Assembly (NCBI GenBank): GCA_028751875.1
Contig: CM054158.1
Span: 54,888,578-54,952,577 of the forward strand
Reading direction: 5' to 3'
Source of the DNA: Rapana venosa
Taxonomy: Eukaryota > Mollusca > Gastropoda > Neogastropoda > Muricidae
DNA: 64,000 nucleotides
The position numbers were made by a program, and so were the translations under genes. A model generated the notes under the pieces. It saw only the letters and a program-made list of their open reading frames with translations. It was not told the origin of the DNA and did not search any database. Positions 33,485 to 47,388 of this stretch are shown here, one piece after another. Within the stretch, counting starts at the first letter, position 1. Every line of letters starts with the position of its first letter.

Positions 33485-33551
33485 GCTAGGTCAAGGTTAT
33501 TGTGTTGGGACACCACAAAGAGAAGTCATTCAACTAGCGGTACAATACACA
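33485..33551 (+). CDS. Candidate penultimate exon, gene 1 (copy 2)
   Basis: Identical to 17,102-17,168, with the same acceptor and GTGAGT donor. No change was seen between copies, so duplication gives no independent support for coding. Confidence 0.4.
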
Positions 33552-33850
33552 GTGAGTGAGTTCGACAGATTTCAAGGAGCAGTGTCATAGAGTCATTTTT
33601 CACATGAGGCGTGTGTGTTGTCTGTTAAAATCGCATGGTGGAGTAGCTGTGTGTTTGTGTGTTGTTTGTATGAGCTGTGTGTGTCGTTATGTGTATTTCT
33701 GTGTGTGTATCTGGTGTGGAAGGGTGTGTGTGTTGTATGTGTTGATGTATCTGCGTGAATGGGTGTGTATTACTGTCTGACTGTCTGTGTGAGCGTTTGT
33801 GCGTGTGTGGGTGCTAAGTTTTAAACCTTATTTACATTTTTTTTCAACAG

Positions 33851-33874
33851 GACTTCACATACCCAGATGACTGA
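33851..33874 (+). CDS. Candidate terminal exon, gene 1 (copy 2)
   Basis: Identical to 17,468-17,491. Confidence 0.35.
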   Translation, partial: DFTYPDD

Positions 33875-34748
33875 TTACATTATGTCCATTAAGGGGGAGA
33901 CGTGATAGAGAGAGAGAGGAGAGAGAGAGAGTACGGTCTTTAAAGACAGTGAAGAGGAGAGAGTTGATGCCAGGTCTCTTTCTAGGTGTAAACTGAATGA
34001 CCTTGACTGAATTGCTTGTATGTAGTGGGTTATTTCCGGTCGGGTTTTTTTTTTTTTTTTTTTATTGGTGAAAATGGGTTTTTAACATTTATATTGTTTG
34101 TTTTTTTAGGGTTTTTTTTTTTTTAAAAAAAGTGTTACATGTCAATGTTTCTTTTGTAAAAGTAAATATTAATGTGTGGGGGGTGTTTTTTTTTGGGTTT
34201 TTTTTTTTTTTTTTCAGGGGGGGGGAGAGGGGGGGGGAGGGTGTGTGTTGGTTGGTTTTTATTTTTTTTTTTTTTTTTGTTGTTTTAAAAGGGGGAGGGG
34301 GAGATTACTCTGTTGGTGTTTTTTTTCTTAATTAATAAGTATTGTTTCTTTAATTAAAAAAAAGGTCTTGTGCATGTGTTTTGATAAAATATTAATTTTA
34401 TCTAATTTGGTTATTTGATATTGATGTTATTTGAAACACCACAGACAAACACACACACAACAAACACACACACACAACACATACTTCCCTCCAATTTGTT
34501 TTTGTTTCATCTGTCTGTTCTCCCCATTATTATCTTCTTCTCTCTCTCTATCATATATGTCATGTTTTTGGTTTTTTCCTATATTTTGATTATGTTTGGT
34601 TTGACCACATTATAGGGCTGGTGGCATGAAGAAGAAAAATTTTGTTAATTCGTTCTTCTCCTCTCTCTCTCGCTCCTCCTCTCTCTCTTACTGAAGAATT
34701 TTAAAGGAGACTAACTAAAAAAGCCAACAAAGGAAGAAAAGTGGGGGG

Positions 34749-35053
34749 GACGGGATTAGCATAGTGGTTAGTAACCATTGTGTTCGTAATTGGAGGGGAC
34801 CCGGGTTAGATTTCCCGTTCATGGGGTTATTTTCCCAGTTGGGGGACTATAAAACCGAGGCCTCTGTGTCGAGAACGCACCCAGAACATCTTGCACACAC
34901 GTTAAATCTGTTCGCTTTTTGTAAGTGGAGGCCATTGTGTGCCGGTGGGAAACATATGACAGAATTGACAAAATCGCATACACACGGGGACTGGATGTAC
35001 AAAAGCACATAATGTGCTTTACTCCATTTTCTCTATATAAAAGGAAAAAAAAA
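34749..35053 (+). mobile_element. SINE family A with head (copy 2)
   Basis: Second copy of 18,366-18,670. Confidence 0.75.
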
Positions 35054-35082
35054 GGAAAGAAAGAAAAAAAAAGAAAGGACGG

Positions 35083-35343
35083 TTAAACATCAGACTCCAC
35101 TTTCCCCATAAGTTTTTTTGGATGAGGACTATAAAAAACGAGTCCTCTGTCACAGAACATCTTGCTCACACATTAATTCCTGTTAAACTTTTTGCAAGAG
35201 TAGGCCATTTGTGTGCAGGTGGGATACATATTGACAGAATTTGAAAAATTGCTTACACACGGACTGGATGTAAAAAAAAGATCATGAGTGCCTTATTCCA
35301 TTAAAATTCAATATAAAAGAATACAATAAAATTAAAAAAAATA
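35083..35343 (+). mobile_element. SINE family A, headless (copy 2)
   Basis: Second copy of 18,700-18,960. Confidence 0.7.
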
Positions 35344-35578
35344 TAAAAACCTTCGATGCATGTCTGTCTTTCTGACTGTCTCTCGCATCTGTCTCTCTCT
35401 CTCTCCTCCACCATTCTTTGGTTCCAATTCTTTAAAAGAACATCCGATATAGCGGAGTCGGACAGGTGGTGTGTTTGAGGTCCTGTTGAAGAACAGTCGA
35501 TACTTTAAAAACCCTAACACCCCCCCCCCCTCACCTCCCCTTGTGCCCTCACCCCCCCCCCCCCTCTTCCCGAATCAG

Positions 35579-35682
35579 GACCCTATAAATTGTCATCATG
35601 CCAACTATCCTCAGGGACCAATGACGGAACAGTGCATCATCTTCCTCAGGGTCTGTCCCAACTTTTGGAAACCAACACTGAG
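35579..35682 (+). CDS. Candidate exon, gene 2 (copy 2)
   Basis: Identical to 19,196-19,299. Confidence 0.3.
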
Positions 35683-35689
35683 GTTTGTA

Positions 35690-35721
<32 letters not shown>

Positions 35722-35818
35722 TCATCTCTCTTCTCTCTCCCTTGCTCTTTATCTCTTTCTAATGTTCTTCTTCTCAGTTGTTGAAACTATGAAATCTTTT
35801 TTCTTTTGGCAATCTCAG

Positions 35819-35914
35819 CTAATTTTCTTTTCTATATGGTTTGAAAAGTACAGGCAGGAGTATGTTGGAAAATCCTGGAGATATAGACAATTTGAAATAC
35901 CTGTTTATAAGTAA
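35819..35914 (+). CDS. Candidate terminal exon, gene 2 (copy 2)
   Basis: Identical to 19,436-19,531. Confidence 0.3.
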   Translation, partial: LIFFSIWFEKYRQEYVGKSWRYRQFEIPVYK

Positions 35915-38102
35915 ATAATTTTTTGTACATTTTTTAGGGGGTTAGGTTCCATGGTCTACGTAGTTGGTGGTTTGTCAGGTTTGCCTTATATGTTCATGTT
36001 TAACTTGGGCTTTGGTTATATTGTTGGTTTGACCCCATTTGCTAAAGGTGCCGGTGGCCTGAATATTAATTCTGGCCAATGTTCCTCTCTCCTTTTCTCT
36101 CAGGAGTGTTTAATTGGGACTAAAGTGATTGGCAGGGACAAGGGAAGAAGAGTATTAGCTGAAGAGCAAGCCGGTTTTGAGCAATGTGACAGACACAGTT
36201 GATATTAGTTGATTCTTTCTTGGTCAAGTAACATTTGCTTTCATTTAAACCTAGACGTTGCTTTTGTAGGAATTTAGTAAGGCCTTCACTTCTGTTATTC
36301 TAATATAATTAGTGAATAATAACTATGCAAAAACGGTTTTGTTTGGTATTATTTTTCATTGCTACGTTGTTCACCTGTCTATCTAGTTCAGATTTGGATT
36401 GCATGTCTGAGCCGGAGTAATGAAATATTCTGATGTATTGAATGACGCTTTGGAGTGAAGCAAGGGCTGGACTTTTAGCCATGGTTATTTCTTGGTTTTG
36501 TTTTTTTTTTTTGGGTAAATGTACTAACTGTTGGAGCTTTCCCCTATATACAGTTTTTGTGTTTTGCTTTTTTAAAACAGAATGTTTGTCATGAACAACT
36601 TAAGGGTTTTGCCGAGGGCTTAGGTGTGTGTCGAAATTGCATAGTATAATTTGTGTTTTTCAAAGTGTAGCAGTTTTATGAAATGCTGTAGCAGTTTATG
36701 AAAAGTGTAGCAAGTTTATGGAAAGTCTAGCATGTTGGATGGAAAATGTATAGAAAGGTGAAGAAAAGTCTTAGCTCTGTGACCACGGACTCAAAAAAGT
36801 TGTAGAGATGGGGGTACACAGTTTGGCTTCGTGGGAGATTGGGAACCAGTGACTCTGTCAAAAGTTTGCATCTGATGCCCAATGATTTGCAGTAGTAGTT
36901 GTTTGCCTTTTTAAAAAATCATCAGCTGCAATTGTTGCCAGTGTTTGTTGTTTGCCTTTTAAAAATTCATCAGCTGCCATTTTTGCCCAGTGTTTGTTGC
37001 AGTGTTTTTTTGTATTTTAAAACAATCATCAGCTTTACCATTGGGTGTGCCAGTGTTTGTTTGTGTTTGCTTGTTTTGCCTTTATAAAGTTATCTGTTAA
37101 TGACTGGTGCCAGGCTTGTTTCTGAGTTAAATTACTTACCTGCCATTGGTTCTTTAAATACTCGAGTCAGATTTCAAACATTAGGTCAGTGTTCACTGGG
37201 GTCCTGAGTCTGGGGAAAAAAAAACTGGCGCATTGCCATTTTCTCTGTTGGTTGTTCTTGTGTCACGTCCTGACTTTGCTTGTTCTCACCCCCGTTCCTT
37301 CCCACCTGTCTGCCCCCAACGTACCTGTAAGCTCCTTATTGCCATTTCCCAAGGTAAAAGGGTCTGACTGTTTATCTTTTATTTTATTTTTGTTTTTTCT
37401 TTCTTTCTTTCCTGCCTATTTTCTTACAGAATTTTCTGTCTCGCTGTTTCATTTTTTGTTTCTCTGCCCCAGCCTTACCCTGGGTGCCTAGTTATTTTTT
37501 TGCATTCAATTCAGGGGCAGGAAGTCACAGGGAGTGTATATCTATGTCAGGGCCGCCATTGGGACTACATGCTTCCCTTACGCGCCACCCAGACAGTAGA
37601 GGGGTTTTGCATGCTGCTCTGGTCACCCTTGGGTGGTGCTTTGTGCTGCAATGTCTTGTGTTGAGCTAAAACAAGCAGCACCTGCATTTCCTTATTCCTT
37701 CTAATGGGAAATTGTTAGCTCAGTGGCGGGAGCCAGACCTGAGGGGGGGACACAAGACAGGGTGACGGCCACAATCAACGTCCCAATCCCTCCCAGACAA
37801 TCTGTATCAATTGAACTGCCTGCCATGAAGGCTTGAAAGGAAGGTCATTAGCAATAGTCATTTTACTCTTATAAATAAAGGAGAGATTTTATGGAAAAAT
37901 GTGTTCACTGTGTGCTTGGTCGTGTGTGTGGTGTTGTGTGTGTTGTGGTGTGTGGTGTGTGTGTGGTGGTTGTAGTGTATGTTGTGTTGGTGTTGCGGTT
38001 GTGTGTGTGTGTGTGTCGTGTGCTTGTACAAGCAGGCAGAATCGAGGGAACAATGGCTGTGTTCTTATTGATTGTCATTGGCTCTCGTGGCCCCCCCCCC
38101 AT

Positions 38103-38177
38103 TTCTTCCGTGACCCCCTGAACCCGTTCAAGGCGTGGAGGAGGAGCGAGGAGGTGGTGGAGCGTGTGATTTCAGGG
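38103..38177 (+). CDS. Candidate exon A, gene 3 (copy 2)
   Basis: Identical to 21,720-21,794. Confidence 0.4.
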
Positions 38178-38322
38178 GTAAGTGTCGTGTTGGTTTTGTG
38201 CTTGTGTTGTTGTGCTGTGTGGATCCAGAAACCCACACACCAATCATGCCTAGTAAGCTACCCTAGTAGCAATTTATTGCTAACAATCCTTAAGTAATTC
38301 ACTGAAAAATACCCCACCAAAG

Positions 38323-38718
38323 GAAGTGCCTAGAAGAAGAGCAAGCTGGCTTCAGAAGCCTGCAAGGGCACAAAACTTTGAAAAACACTTTTTTCTTAAC
38401 TGCTGGGATTTTCAAGAAACATCTCCTACCTCCCAGAAGTTTTTTTTTTCTGTTTTACAAATCTTCATGGACTTCACAAAAATCGTCTTGACAGGAGTGA
38501 TGGCATGATGAATGTGGCAACCCTTTTTTAGAAACTTCTTACAATCAGGAAGAATTTGTGCATAAGTGTCATTCAGGCACTCTATAACAATTGCCAGCAG
38601 TTTGGTGTCTATAGTAAATAGCCAGGAGGGAGGGGTCTTTCCAAACAACTGTAGGAGTCAGACAGGGCTGCACTTTATTATTTCCTTTTTTTTCATTATT
38701 TCTGGTAAAATGGTCGTG
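38323..38718 (+). pseudogene. RTE-type RT fragment (copy 2)
   Basis: Second copy of 21,940-22,335. Confidence 0.7.
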
Positions 38719-38912
38719 TAAGTGACCCTGCTTAATTACACACTACTGTATTCTTGGTGGGACAGGTTAATTTGCAAATCTTCGATTTATCTGATGACTC
38801 TTGATATTGCAGGTTGTAATCAGCAACTACCCTTTAAAGGAACTTGCATGCTAGGGATTTTATCAACCTGTACTATATTGTTGTTATATTGTTGTTCCTG
38901 TTTTTTCCCTAG

Positions 38913-39118
38913 ATGCAGGGACTGGCCGTGAACGGATAAAAAGTCTCCATGCCCTGGGGATAAAGTGGGGCGCCGATGCCAGGACCCCGCTGGAAAGGAG
39001 ATGACCTGGGCACATAGTGGCCAAGGACTTGGTGGCTGCATGCCCAAGGGAGCGACTCTGATGCTTTCATGGCGGGCCTTGGATGCTTCGGAGTTTGAAA
39101 ACCCTGGATGGTCAAGTA
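38913..39118 (+). CDS. Candidate exon B, gene 3 (copy 2)
   Basis: Identical to 22,530-22,735, including the same frame disturbances. Confidence 0.35.
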
Positions 39119-40395
39119 TTCAGTTCTGTAGGTCTGTGTCTGTGTCTACACTTATCTCTGTCTGTCCTGTATGTCTGTTTCTCCCAATCCATCTCTTCTT
39201 TATGTGTCTGTATTTACTATTATCTCTGTTATGTTTCTGGTCTTTTCTTTGTCTCGTCTCCTGTATCTATCTCATTTCTCGCTAATTTCTGTGTTTGTGT
39301 GGTCTGTGTGGTGTTATGTGTATGTGTGTTGTTAGCCTGTGTGTCTCCCCTGTGTGTGAGCGGTTCACGTGCATTGGTTTATGTGTGTATCGTGTGTTGT
39401 GTGAAGAGAGAGAGACAGAGGAGAGAGAGAGAAAAGAGGGAGAGACATGACCTAAGGAAGAGAGAGAGAGAGTCGATAGAGGAGAAGAGAGGGAGGGGGA
39501 GGGAGTAGCAAAGTACTATGCACATCCAAATTACGATTACACAATACCAATTTGTGATAAAGTGTGATTGGATGCAAAGTGCCTTGGTAACTTGAAAATT
39601 GCATGAACAGGGAAAGAAGAACATTCTTTAAACATTCTAAGTGTGCGATACCCAACAAAATAGAGCTATCAAAATATGGTTAATGTATAAGACTACACCA
39701 CCTTAAGGGAGGGAAAGGGGGGGTCGGGTCAGTTCTGTTGTAGTTTCTACTGCTGTATTCTTCTCTTCGAAATATGTTGGGTATGGATTCGAAATGGTAA
39801 TGCAATGCTTGGAAATTTCAGTGTTCTCTTTTTGATCTTTTTGCTGTATCAAAGATTTTGAAATAACTAAACCATCTGACATCAGTGCTTTTACAACAGA
39901 ATTAGAAAAACACAGGAGACATATTCTGCTGTTAAAGCATCATTCGTTGTTTCAAATGGAGTTTCTGTGAGTGTTTAAAGTGTTTTCTTATTTCATGAAG
40001 AAAATTAGTTGGGGAGCGCTTTCATGGTTATGAAAACGCTTTTGGATCAGACCAAAGGCAATTTTAAAGCTTTTAGTTCGTAACGGTCAACATTAGAAGT
40101 AATATAAGAAAAGTATTATCTTTTATGGATAGTAAATAATGGGACCCTGATATATGCGAAAAGTTATTTTTTTCATTAAGACTTTCTTTTTGAATAAAAA
40201 CATATAGGCGTTCGACAAGGGTGTGACTTCACTTCCGTTTCATGGTATTGTGTAAGATACATGATTGTTATGATACATTGTATTTCATAAAACATCTAAT
40301 GTCCCCTTCTGTGTTGTTATGTGATTTTTAATGGAATGTGGTTCAGGATTTCCTGATGTTCTTCTTATATATAGTTGGTTGTTTTTGTTGTTTAG

Positions 40396-40456
40396 CGACA
40401 ATGACAAACACTGTCTGGTCGCAGGAACGTGACCAAGTTCAAACGGACTTCCTTTG
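40396..40456 (+). CDS. Candidate exon C, gene 3 (copy 2)
   Basis: Identical to 24,013-24,073. Confidence 0.45.
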
Positions 40457-41253
40457 GTAAGCCTAGCAATCTTTGCTCTGATCAGCCTGTCTCTTCTGTC
40501 CCCTCTCGTGGTCATCACCTAGTATGTGTGTTGTGTGTGTGCGGTGTTGTGTGTTCTTGTGGGTCTGTGCGCATTGTAGTGATATTGTGGTTTCTTGTGT
40601 GACTCTGTGCTTCTCTGTGTGGGACTCTGTGTTTCTCTGTGTGATTCTGTGTTATTCTTGTTGTGTACTTGGTCTTCACTCTTCGTTCCCTTTGTGTGTC
40701 TCTCTGTCTCTCTGTGTGTTGTCTGTGTTCTCTGTTTGTTAATGTATGTCTCTCTGTGTGTCTGTCTGTATTCCTATGTGTGTTCTGTCTGTCTCTGCTT
40801 GATGTGTCTTTCTGACAATCTTTTTGTTGTTTGTGGGTGTCTGTCAAATCATTGGGGTTAAGTTTGGGGTGTATGACAATCCATTGTTTGTTTTGTGGAG
40901 TGTCTGACAATCATTTGATGTTTGTTGCTGTTCTGGACATTCATTGTAGTTTGTGGGCTGGTTTCTGGGGACAATCAGTCTCAAACTTTCAGTGTAAAGG
41001 TTTAATCTTTTGTGTTTTGTGAAAAGACAACAAGATTTGGTTGTATCGTTTATGTGTTGTCTAGCAGTGTTTGTCTTTTTCTTTCAATCAAAAAATGTGT
41101 CGCCCAGATTTTGGAATGTTTGCCGAAAATTTTTTTTTTAATGCAGATACGGGTTTGTATAGGTACTTCTGTATGAATGAGATCTAGGATATTGCAACAC
41201 ACACACCTATGGACTATCACACATTCTATATGGTATTGCTTTTTGTTTCTCAG

Positions 41254-41350
41254 GGACCTGGACTGGGTTTGTCTGCTAGGAGGGCCACGGACAGAATATC
41301 AAGAACTCTTCGAAGGAGAATGGGAATTTATGGCATATATTTCAAAATAA
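41254..41350 (+). CDS. Candidate terminal exon D, gene 3 (copy 2)
   Basis: Identical to 24,871-24,967. Confidence 0.5.
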
Positions 41351-41417
41351 AACTGATGATCATATGGTCTGTCTGTCTGGTATGTCTGTATGTATTGGTT
41401 TCTGGTTGTCTGTCTGT

Positions 41418-41458
<41 letters not shown>

Positions 41459-42333
41459 CTTTCTTCTCTCCCCCTCTATCTTGTGCGTCATGAGGAGTCA
41501 ATATCAATAATAAAGCAAAGTGAAAAAGTATATCTCATAGTGTTGGCTTGTACTTGGCATATGTGCGGTTTGTGTGTTCTGTGGTTTGGGTTCTTGCGCG
41601 AGTGTCTGGGGGTGCGCTTCGTATGTGTTGAGTGGGTGTGTATTATCTGTGTGCGTGCGTATTTGTTTATCTGTGTGCATACGTGCGAAAATGCACAGGA
41701 CGTAAGTCAACGTTATGTGTGTTTGTGCGTAGTGTGTGTGAGTTTTGTGTGTCGTGTGCGTGCCGTGAGTGCGTGTAGTGTGTTGGGGGGGGGGGGGGGG
41801 GGGTGGGGGGGGGCGGCAACGCGCGCTCGCGCATATGAGTGTGTGTGTAAGTGTGTGTGCGCGTGCATGGATGCCTCCATCTCTCCTTGTGCGTTATTAC
41901 ATGCGTACATGCATGCTAGTATGCGTTATTGAGAGAGAGAGAGAGACCAGACACACAGACAGACAGAGAGATACAGAGACAGAGACAAAGATGGTCATTG
42001 AAACGAATAATGTATCTGGAAATGTTTGGGGAAAAAGAACATTGCCACTTTAACAGGGAAAAAAGAGAAACAATAAAAAACAAAATGAGATACAAAAATT
42101 GGTTAGTAAAAATAGTTGAGAAGAAAAAGACATGAAAAAAAAGTTACAGACAGACAAAAGAAAATCAAAACGAGTTGGAAAAGAAAAGGAAAAAGCAAGA
42201 AAAACTGAAAGAAAGACAAGCTCAAAGTAAAAAGAGGGAAAAAGATATTATTTCTTCATAAAAAGAACAATAACCAGTGAAACACTGCTAAGGAAAAAGG
42301 AGAACAAACACATAAGTAAGACTTCTAAATTTG

Positions 42334-42519
42334 TAAAGGTGTCCATAACCTGTATAAGGTCGGAGGGGAGCGAGGCGTCAGAATGACCTCACCTTCTCTC
42401 TGGGCCCAGCATATTGGGGGCGGGCGCCCATCTTTCCTCTCCTCGCTGCTTTACCTTCCCTGACCTTAAATAATGTATTTACCATTATACTTCTTTTATA
42501 AACTTATTTTTTTCCTTTT

Positions 42520-42566
<47 letters not shown>

Positions 42567-42720
42567 ATTTTTTTTTTCCCCCCCCTTCTCCCCCCCCCCC
42601 CCACTGGGGAAATGTACTGAAACCAATGGCGAGCAAATCGGTCATGACCCCATCAAAGTCGGTAAACCCACGCTCGTTGCTGATTAATATTAGCTGGGGG
42701 TAAAGCGAATGCTTTGACAC
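42334..42720 (-). mobile_element. SINE family B with poly-C insert (copy 2)
   Basis: Second copy of 25,950-26,336. The long poly-C appears to have the same length in both copies, since the offset stays at 16,384 across it. Confidence 0.75.
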
Positions 42721-43048
42721 TGAGATTTCCCGCCAAAGTCCCACTCCCGTCCCCATGTCAATGGGAAAAGGGACAAAACAACCGTGTAAACACTCAAAAA
42801 GTATGATGGCCATGTAATGTTCTTGATAATTGGTTTTTTTATCTGTTCCAGGATAAGGGAAAAAGACAGAATTTGTTTTATGCTTGTTATTTTTTTCCAG
42901 TCACTCCTGGATTGATCTTTTTATAATTGGATGTCATTATGTTCCCAAAGCGAACGAATGGACTACCTTTTTAAAAGCCAGAAACCGGGTTAATAACGTG
43001 TGCGTAAAACGTTTCTCCGTTTAATTTTTCTCACCTATAGACACATTT

Positions 43049-46000
43049 TATGCGAGAGAGGAGGAGAGAAGAGATTGTAGAGAGAGGAGAGTAGAGAGGT
43101 GACAGAGGTCAGGCTCCAGACAGACAGACAGACAGACGAAAGGGAATCAATCACACAGTCACACGAGACAGGACAGAAATATAGTGTTTCACAGGAGAGA
43201 CACTGACAGAGCTCAAGAGGCAGAGAGACAGTCAGAGATAGAGAGGGACAGTGAGCAAGAATGAGACAGAGAGGATAAAAAGAGGAGATAGAGGGAGCGG
43301 GGACAGTGAGAGGTGGCAATGCAAAACACACACCACACCACCACACCACACACACACATACAACACACACACACATACACACATACACGCTCACACACAC
43401 ACACAATTCAGGTTAACCTTATTTGATGAATTCTTTCATTTCCTAACATGACATATAGTCAGTTTCGCTGTTTTTTTCCAGAATTTCCTCACTATTCCTA
43501 GTTTCCTGTTTGCTTTAGTATCTTCTTGAAGGATCCTGTGTAACAGAGATAAAGGACATTAAAGTGAATGTCTATATATTATATCTATCTATCTATCTAT
43601 TATCTATTCTATTCTATCTATTATCTATCATCTATCTATCTATACTATCTATCCTATCTATATATCTATATATCTATTATCTTTGTCTGTCCTTCTGTTA
43701 ATCTGTATGTTGTACTGTCTATATATCATATCTATCTGATCTATCATATCTATCTTTCTATCTATCTATCTATCTATCCTTATCTATCTATCTATGTTAT
43801 CTTTCGCTATCTATATATCTATCGATATATCTATTCTATTATCCTTTCTATCTGTCGATCTGTCTGATGCTGTCGATATGTCGATCTATCCTATGTGTCG
43901 ATCTGTCGATATGTTTTCTATTAATATCTCATTTATCAGTACTGTCTTAATTTTAATTGTTTTTATTATTTCTTGTTATCATCACCATCTCATCTTTCAT
44001 CTTTCTTAATCATCATCCTTTCAATCATTCATTAATTCATTCATCATCATCATCTATCATCATTAACAGAACAGACAGACAGAAAAAAAGTAATCAGGAC
44101 AGACAGCGATTTTAATAATGGCCAGAAAAGCCAAACAGCAATATCCAGGAAGGGGAGAGATAGGTCAGGCCGAACAGGACAGACAGGCAGACAGGATCAG
44201 ACAGGAGACAGGCAGGCAGACAGACAGACAGACAGACAGGCAGACAGGCCTGACAGGACAGGGCTGTCAGACAGACAGGAAGGCAGACTACGCAGGCAAG
44301 GCAGGCATGGAGGGCAGACAGGCGAATGGGACAGACAGACTGGCAGGACCGTCCAGACAAGCAGGACTGACTGAAAGACAGACAGACTGGGGGAGACAGA
44401 CAGGTAGGCAGGGGAGACAGACTGTCAGACAAGGCAGGTTAGGGAAGGCAAGAACAAAAACAGGTAGGTCAGGCAGGCAGGAAAGCACGGCAGGAGACAG
44501 AAAGGAAGACAGAAAGGCTGACAGGCTGGGCAAGGCAGGCAGGCTAGGCAGGAGATGCATGGGCAGGTCTGGCGATCAGTAAGGCTGGCTGGCTGTCATG
44601 GTCTGAAGGGGAAGTGGCTGTACAGGGTCTAGATCTGTACAGTATGTCAGTCTGGCAGGCTGGTCTGACAGGCTGGAAAGGGGATAGGCTGTGGGTTTTT
44701 TTTTCCTGAGTGTGTAGGAATTGTGTGGGAAGGCACACTGTGGGATGTCAGGGATGCGGGACTGAAGGAGGCTGTTGATGAAACGCTAGGGGTTATTTAT
44801 ATTTGGGGATGAGGATGTAAATGATAAATCGATAATGGATGATGATAATAAATAATGATGATGAATGACTTCGAAGGCCTATTGATGTTGATGAGGATTG
44901 AATGATAATGATAATGATAACTCAATTGAATGAATGATCTGAAGAATGGAAAATAATGATAAATAATAATATAATAATAATAATAATAAATAATATACAC
45001 TTATAATCTAAGCAATAAAGAAAAATTAATTGTTTGATGATGGTGAGTGATGATGATGAAGATAGATGATAATGATAATGATGGTAATGGAACAATGAAC
45101 AATGATAATGGAAAAATGATGGGCCTTAAGTATGAGTGGATGATGGAATGATGATTGATGATGATGATGCTGAGATGAGTGGATGATGGATGGAATTTGA
45201 AATCTCAATTGGTTATGATGCTGATATTGCGAATGATGCAGCTAGATAATTGAATGATGGATTAATACTCCTACATCATCCTACTCAATACATCACTTCA
45301 TAATAATCATCATTAATAATAATAATATAATACTAGCTAAAAACTAAACTAACTAATAAACTAATACCTAATAAATAAAGATGATGATGATGAGTGTAGC
45401 ATTCTGGATTATGATCCAGCAACTACTATCACCCCACCACCACCCACCACCACCACCACCACCACCACACCAACACCAAACACCACAAACAACCAAAACA
45501 CTCACCTCACATCATCACACATCAACCCAAATTCACCCATCTCAATTCATCTATTCTTCATCATCATTCATCACATCTCATTCATCTTTCAGGCATCATC
45601 CATTCTATCCATCTATCATCACCCACTGAACAAAACCAAAAATCCCAGTTAATTCATATCATTCAACATGGTGTCATATTCACAGACTAATTGCTTTACT
45701 CGAGTAACATCATTTGTTTTCTTTCGAATTAGAGGTCTGACTTAGGCAGCTGTGCACATATACTCGTGTAACATTTTGGTTTATTTTATGACCAATTAGA
45801 GCAGCACAAATCCAGAGAGAGAGGGATTGGGGAGAGGGAGTTAGTGTCGTTGAGGTGCGGCGAGAGAGACGAGGGAGAGAGAAAGGGAAGAGGGGAGAGA
45901 GGGATAGGGAGTGATGGGATGGGAGAGAGAGGCAGAGGAGTCGGATGAGAGAGAGAGGGAGAAGGAGAGAGAGGGAGGGGAAGGAGAGAAAAGGAGGGAG

Positions 46001-46690
46001 AGGGAGACTTTGAGAGGAAGGGAAAGAGAGAGAGACGGAGGAGAGAGAGAGGAGGAGGGAGGAGGGGAAAGAGAGAGAGCGGGAAGAGGGAGAGAGGCAG
46101 AGGATGAGAGAGGGATAGAGGAGAGAGAGCAGAGAGGTGAAGATGAGCGATGAGATCCGAATGAACGGAGAGACAAGTTCTCGAGTAATTGAATAGACAA
46201 AGAAGATTCACGGGGATGACTCACTGGAGAGTGGAGAGGGGATGACTGACGAATGAGATGACGACTAGCGAGAGAGGGAGAGTTGAGAGAAAGGAAAAGA
46301 GGGAAAGAAGGGGGGGGGGGGGGGAGGAGAAAACTTGATTCACGAAACAAACAGACCGACGACAGACAGGACAGACACAGGCAGAGAGACACTGGAAAGA
46401 GAAATGGAGGGAGAGTGACAGAGAGGGGAAAACATGTGAAGAAGATAAAGACAAGCCAGAAAGAGATCAATTAACAGGACAGAGTATTCACAGACACAGA
46501 GAAAGATGGCAGAGACATGCACAGACATCATAACCAGACCATGGTGACAGTGCTTTTATACAGAGAGAGAGGATGAAACAGGAGAAAATACAGACAGGAC
46601 CTGGTCAAAGAGACAGGAGATTCCAAAACATCAAGCCAGCCAGCCAGACAGGGCCAGCCAGCCAACAGCCAGCTCAGCCAGCCAGGGTTG
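43049..46690. repeat. Microsatellite series (copy 2)
   Basis: Second copy of the GA, AC, ATCT, CAGACAGG, ATGATG, CCA, GA and CCAG tracts of 26,665-30,303, in the same order and apparently the same lengths. Confidence 0.95.
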
Positions 46691-47024
46691 GGTCAGCAGA
46701 TCACCTTCTCTTTTGGCGAAGTCAGTGTCCGTTAGTGGGCATTCGGCCTTCTCCATTCTTCTTGACCATGGCCCTGTAATCCGTCAGGCTGGGGAAAATC
46801 CAACACACACACACAACACAAACACACACAACCTCAATATTCTCCTTCTCTCTCTCTCAAAACTATCACACTTTCTATATTTCGCTCACTAAATACCTAC
46901 TCTCTCACACATCTATTCTCCACACCACACACACAACAACCATACACACAAATATTGAAAAGTTTAAAAATACTGTATATACAAACACACACAACACCAA
47001 CACACCACAACACACACACGCACA

Positions 47025-47382
47025 CACACACACACACACACACATACACATACACACAACTACACACACACACAAACACAACAACCACACACACATACAC
47101 ACATACACACACACACACATACACACACACACACAACACACACACACACAACAAACACACACACTACACACAACACAACCATACACACAACACAAACCAC
47201 ACACACAACACACACACACTAAAACACCACACACACACTCACACACACATACACACACACACACACTACACACACAATACACACACACACATACACCACA
47301 CACACAACACAACACACACATCACACACATCACACACCAACACACACACACACACACACACCACACACACACACACACACAC
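47025..47382. repeat. (AC)n tract right of copy 2
   Basis: AC dinucleotides with AAC, CACCA and ATACA interruptions. On the minus strand it forms the start of the intron that follows the secreted-peptide exon. Confidence 0.95.
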
Positions 47383-47388
47383 CTTTAC

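Larger units (their letters stand above)
30848..47024. repeat. 16.2-kb duplicated block, copy 2
   Basis: Near-identical repeat of 14,465-30,640 (offset 16,383, then 16,384 from about 41,947). Every feature of copy 1 recurs here, including the poly-C tracts, SINEs, RT fragment and candidate exons. It ends inside an AC tract at about 47,024, where it leaves the copy-1 sequence. Confidence 0.97.

Noticed and set aside
45841..46470. 209-codon Ser/Pro/Leu frame on the minus strand (also 29,457-30,086)
   Set aside because: Composition effect of a GA-rich tract.
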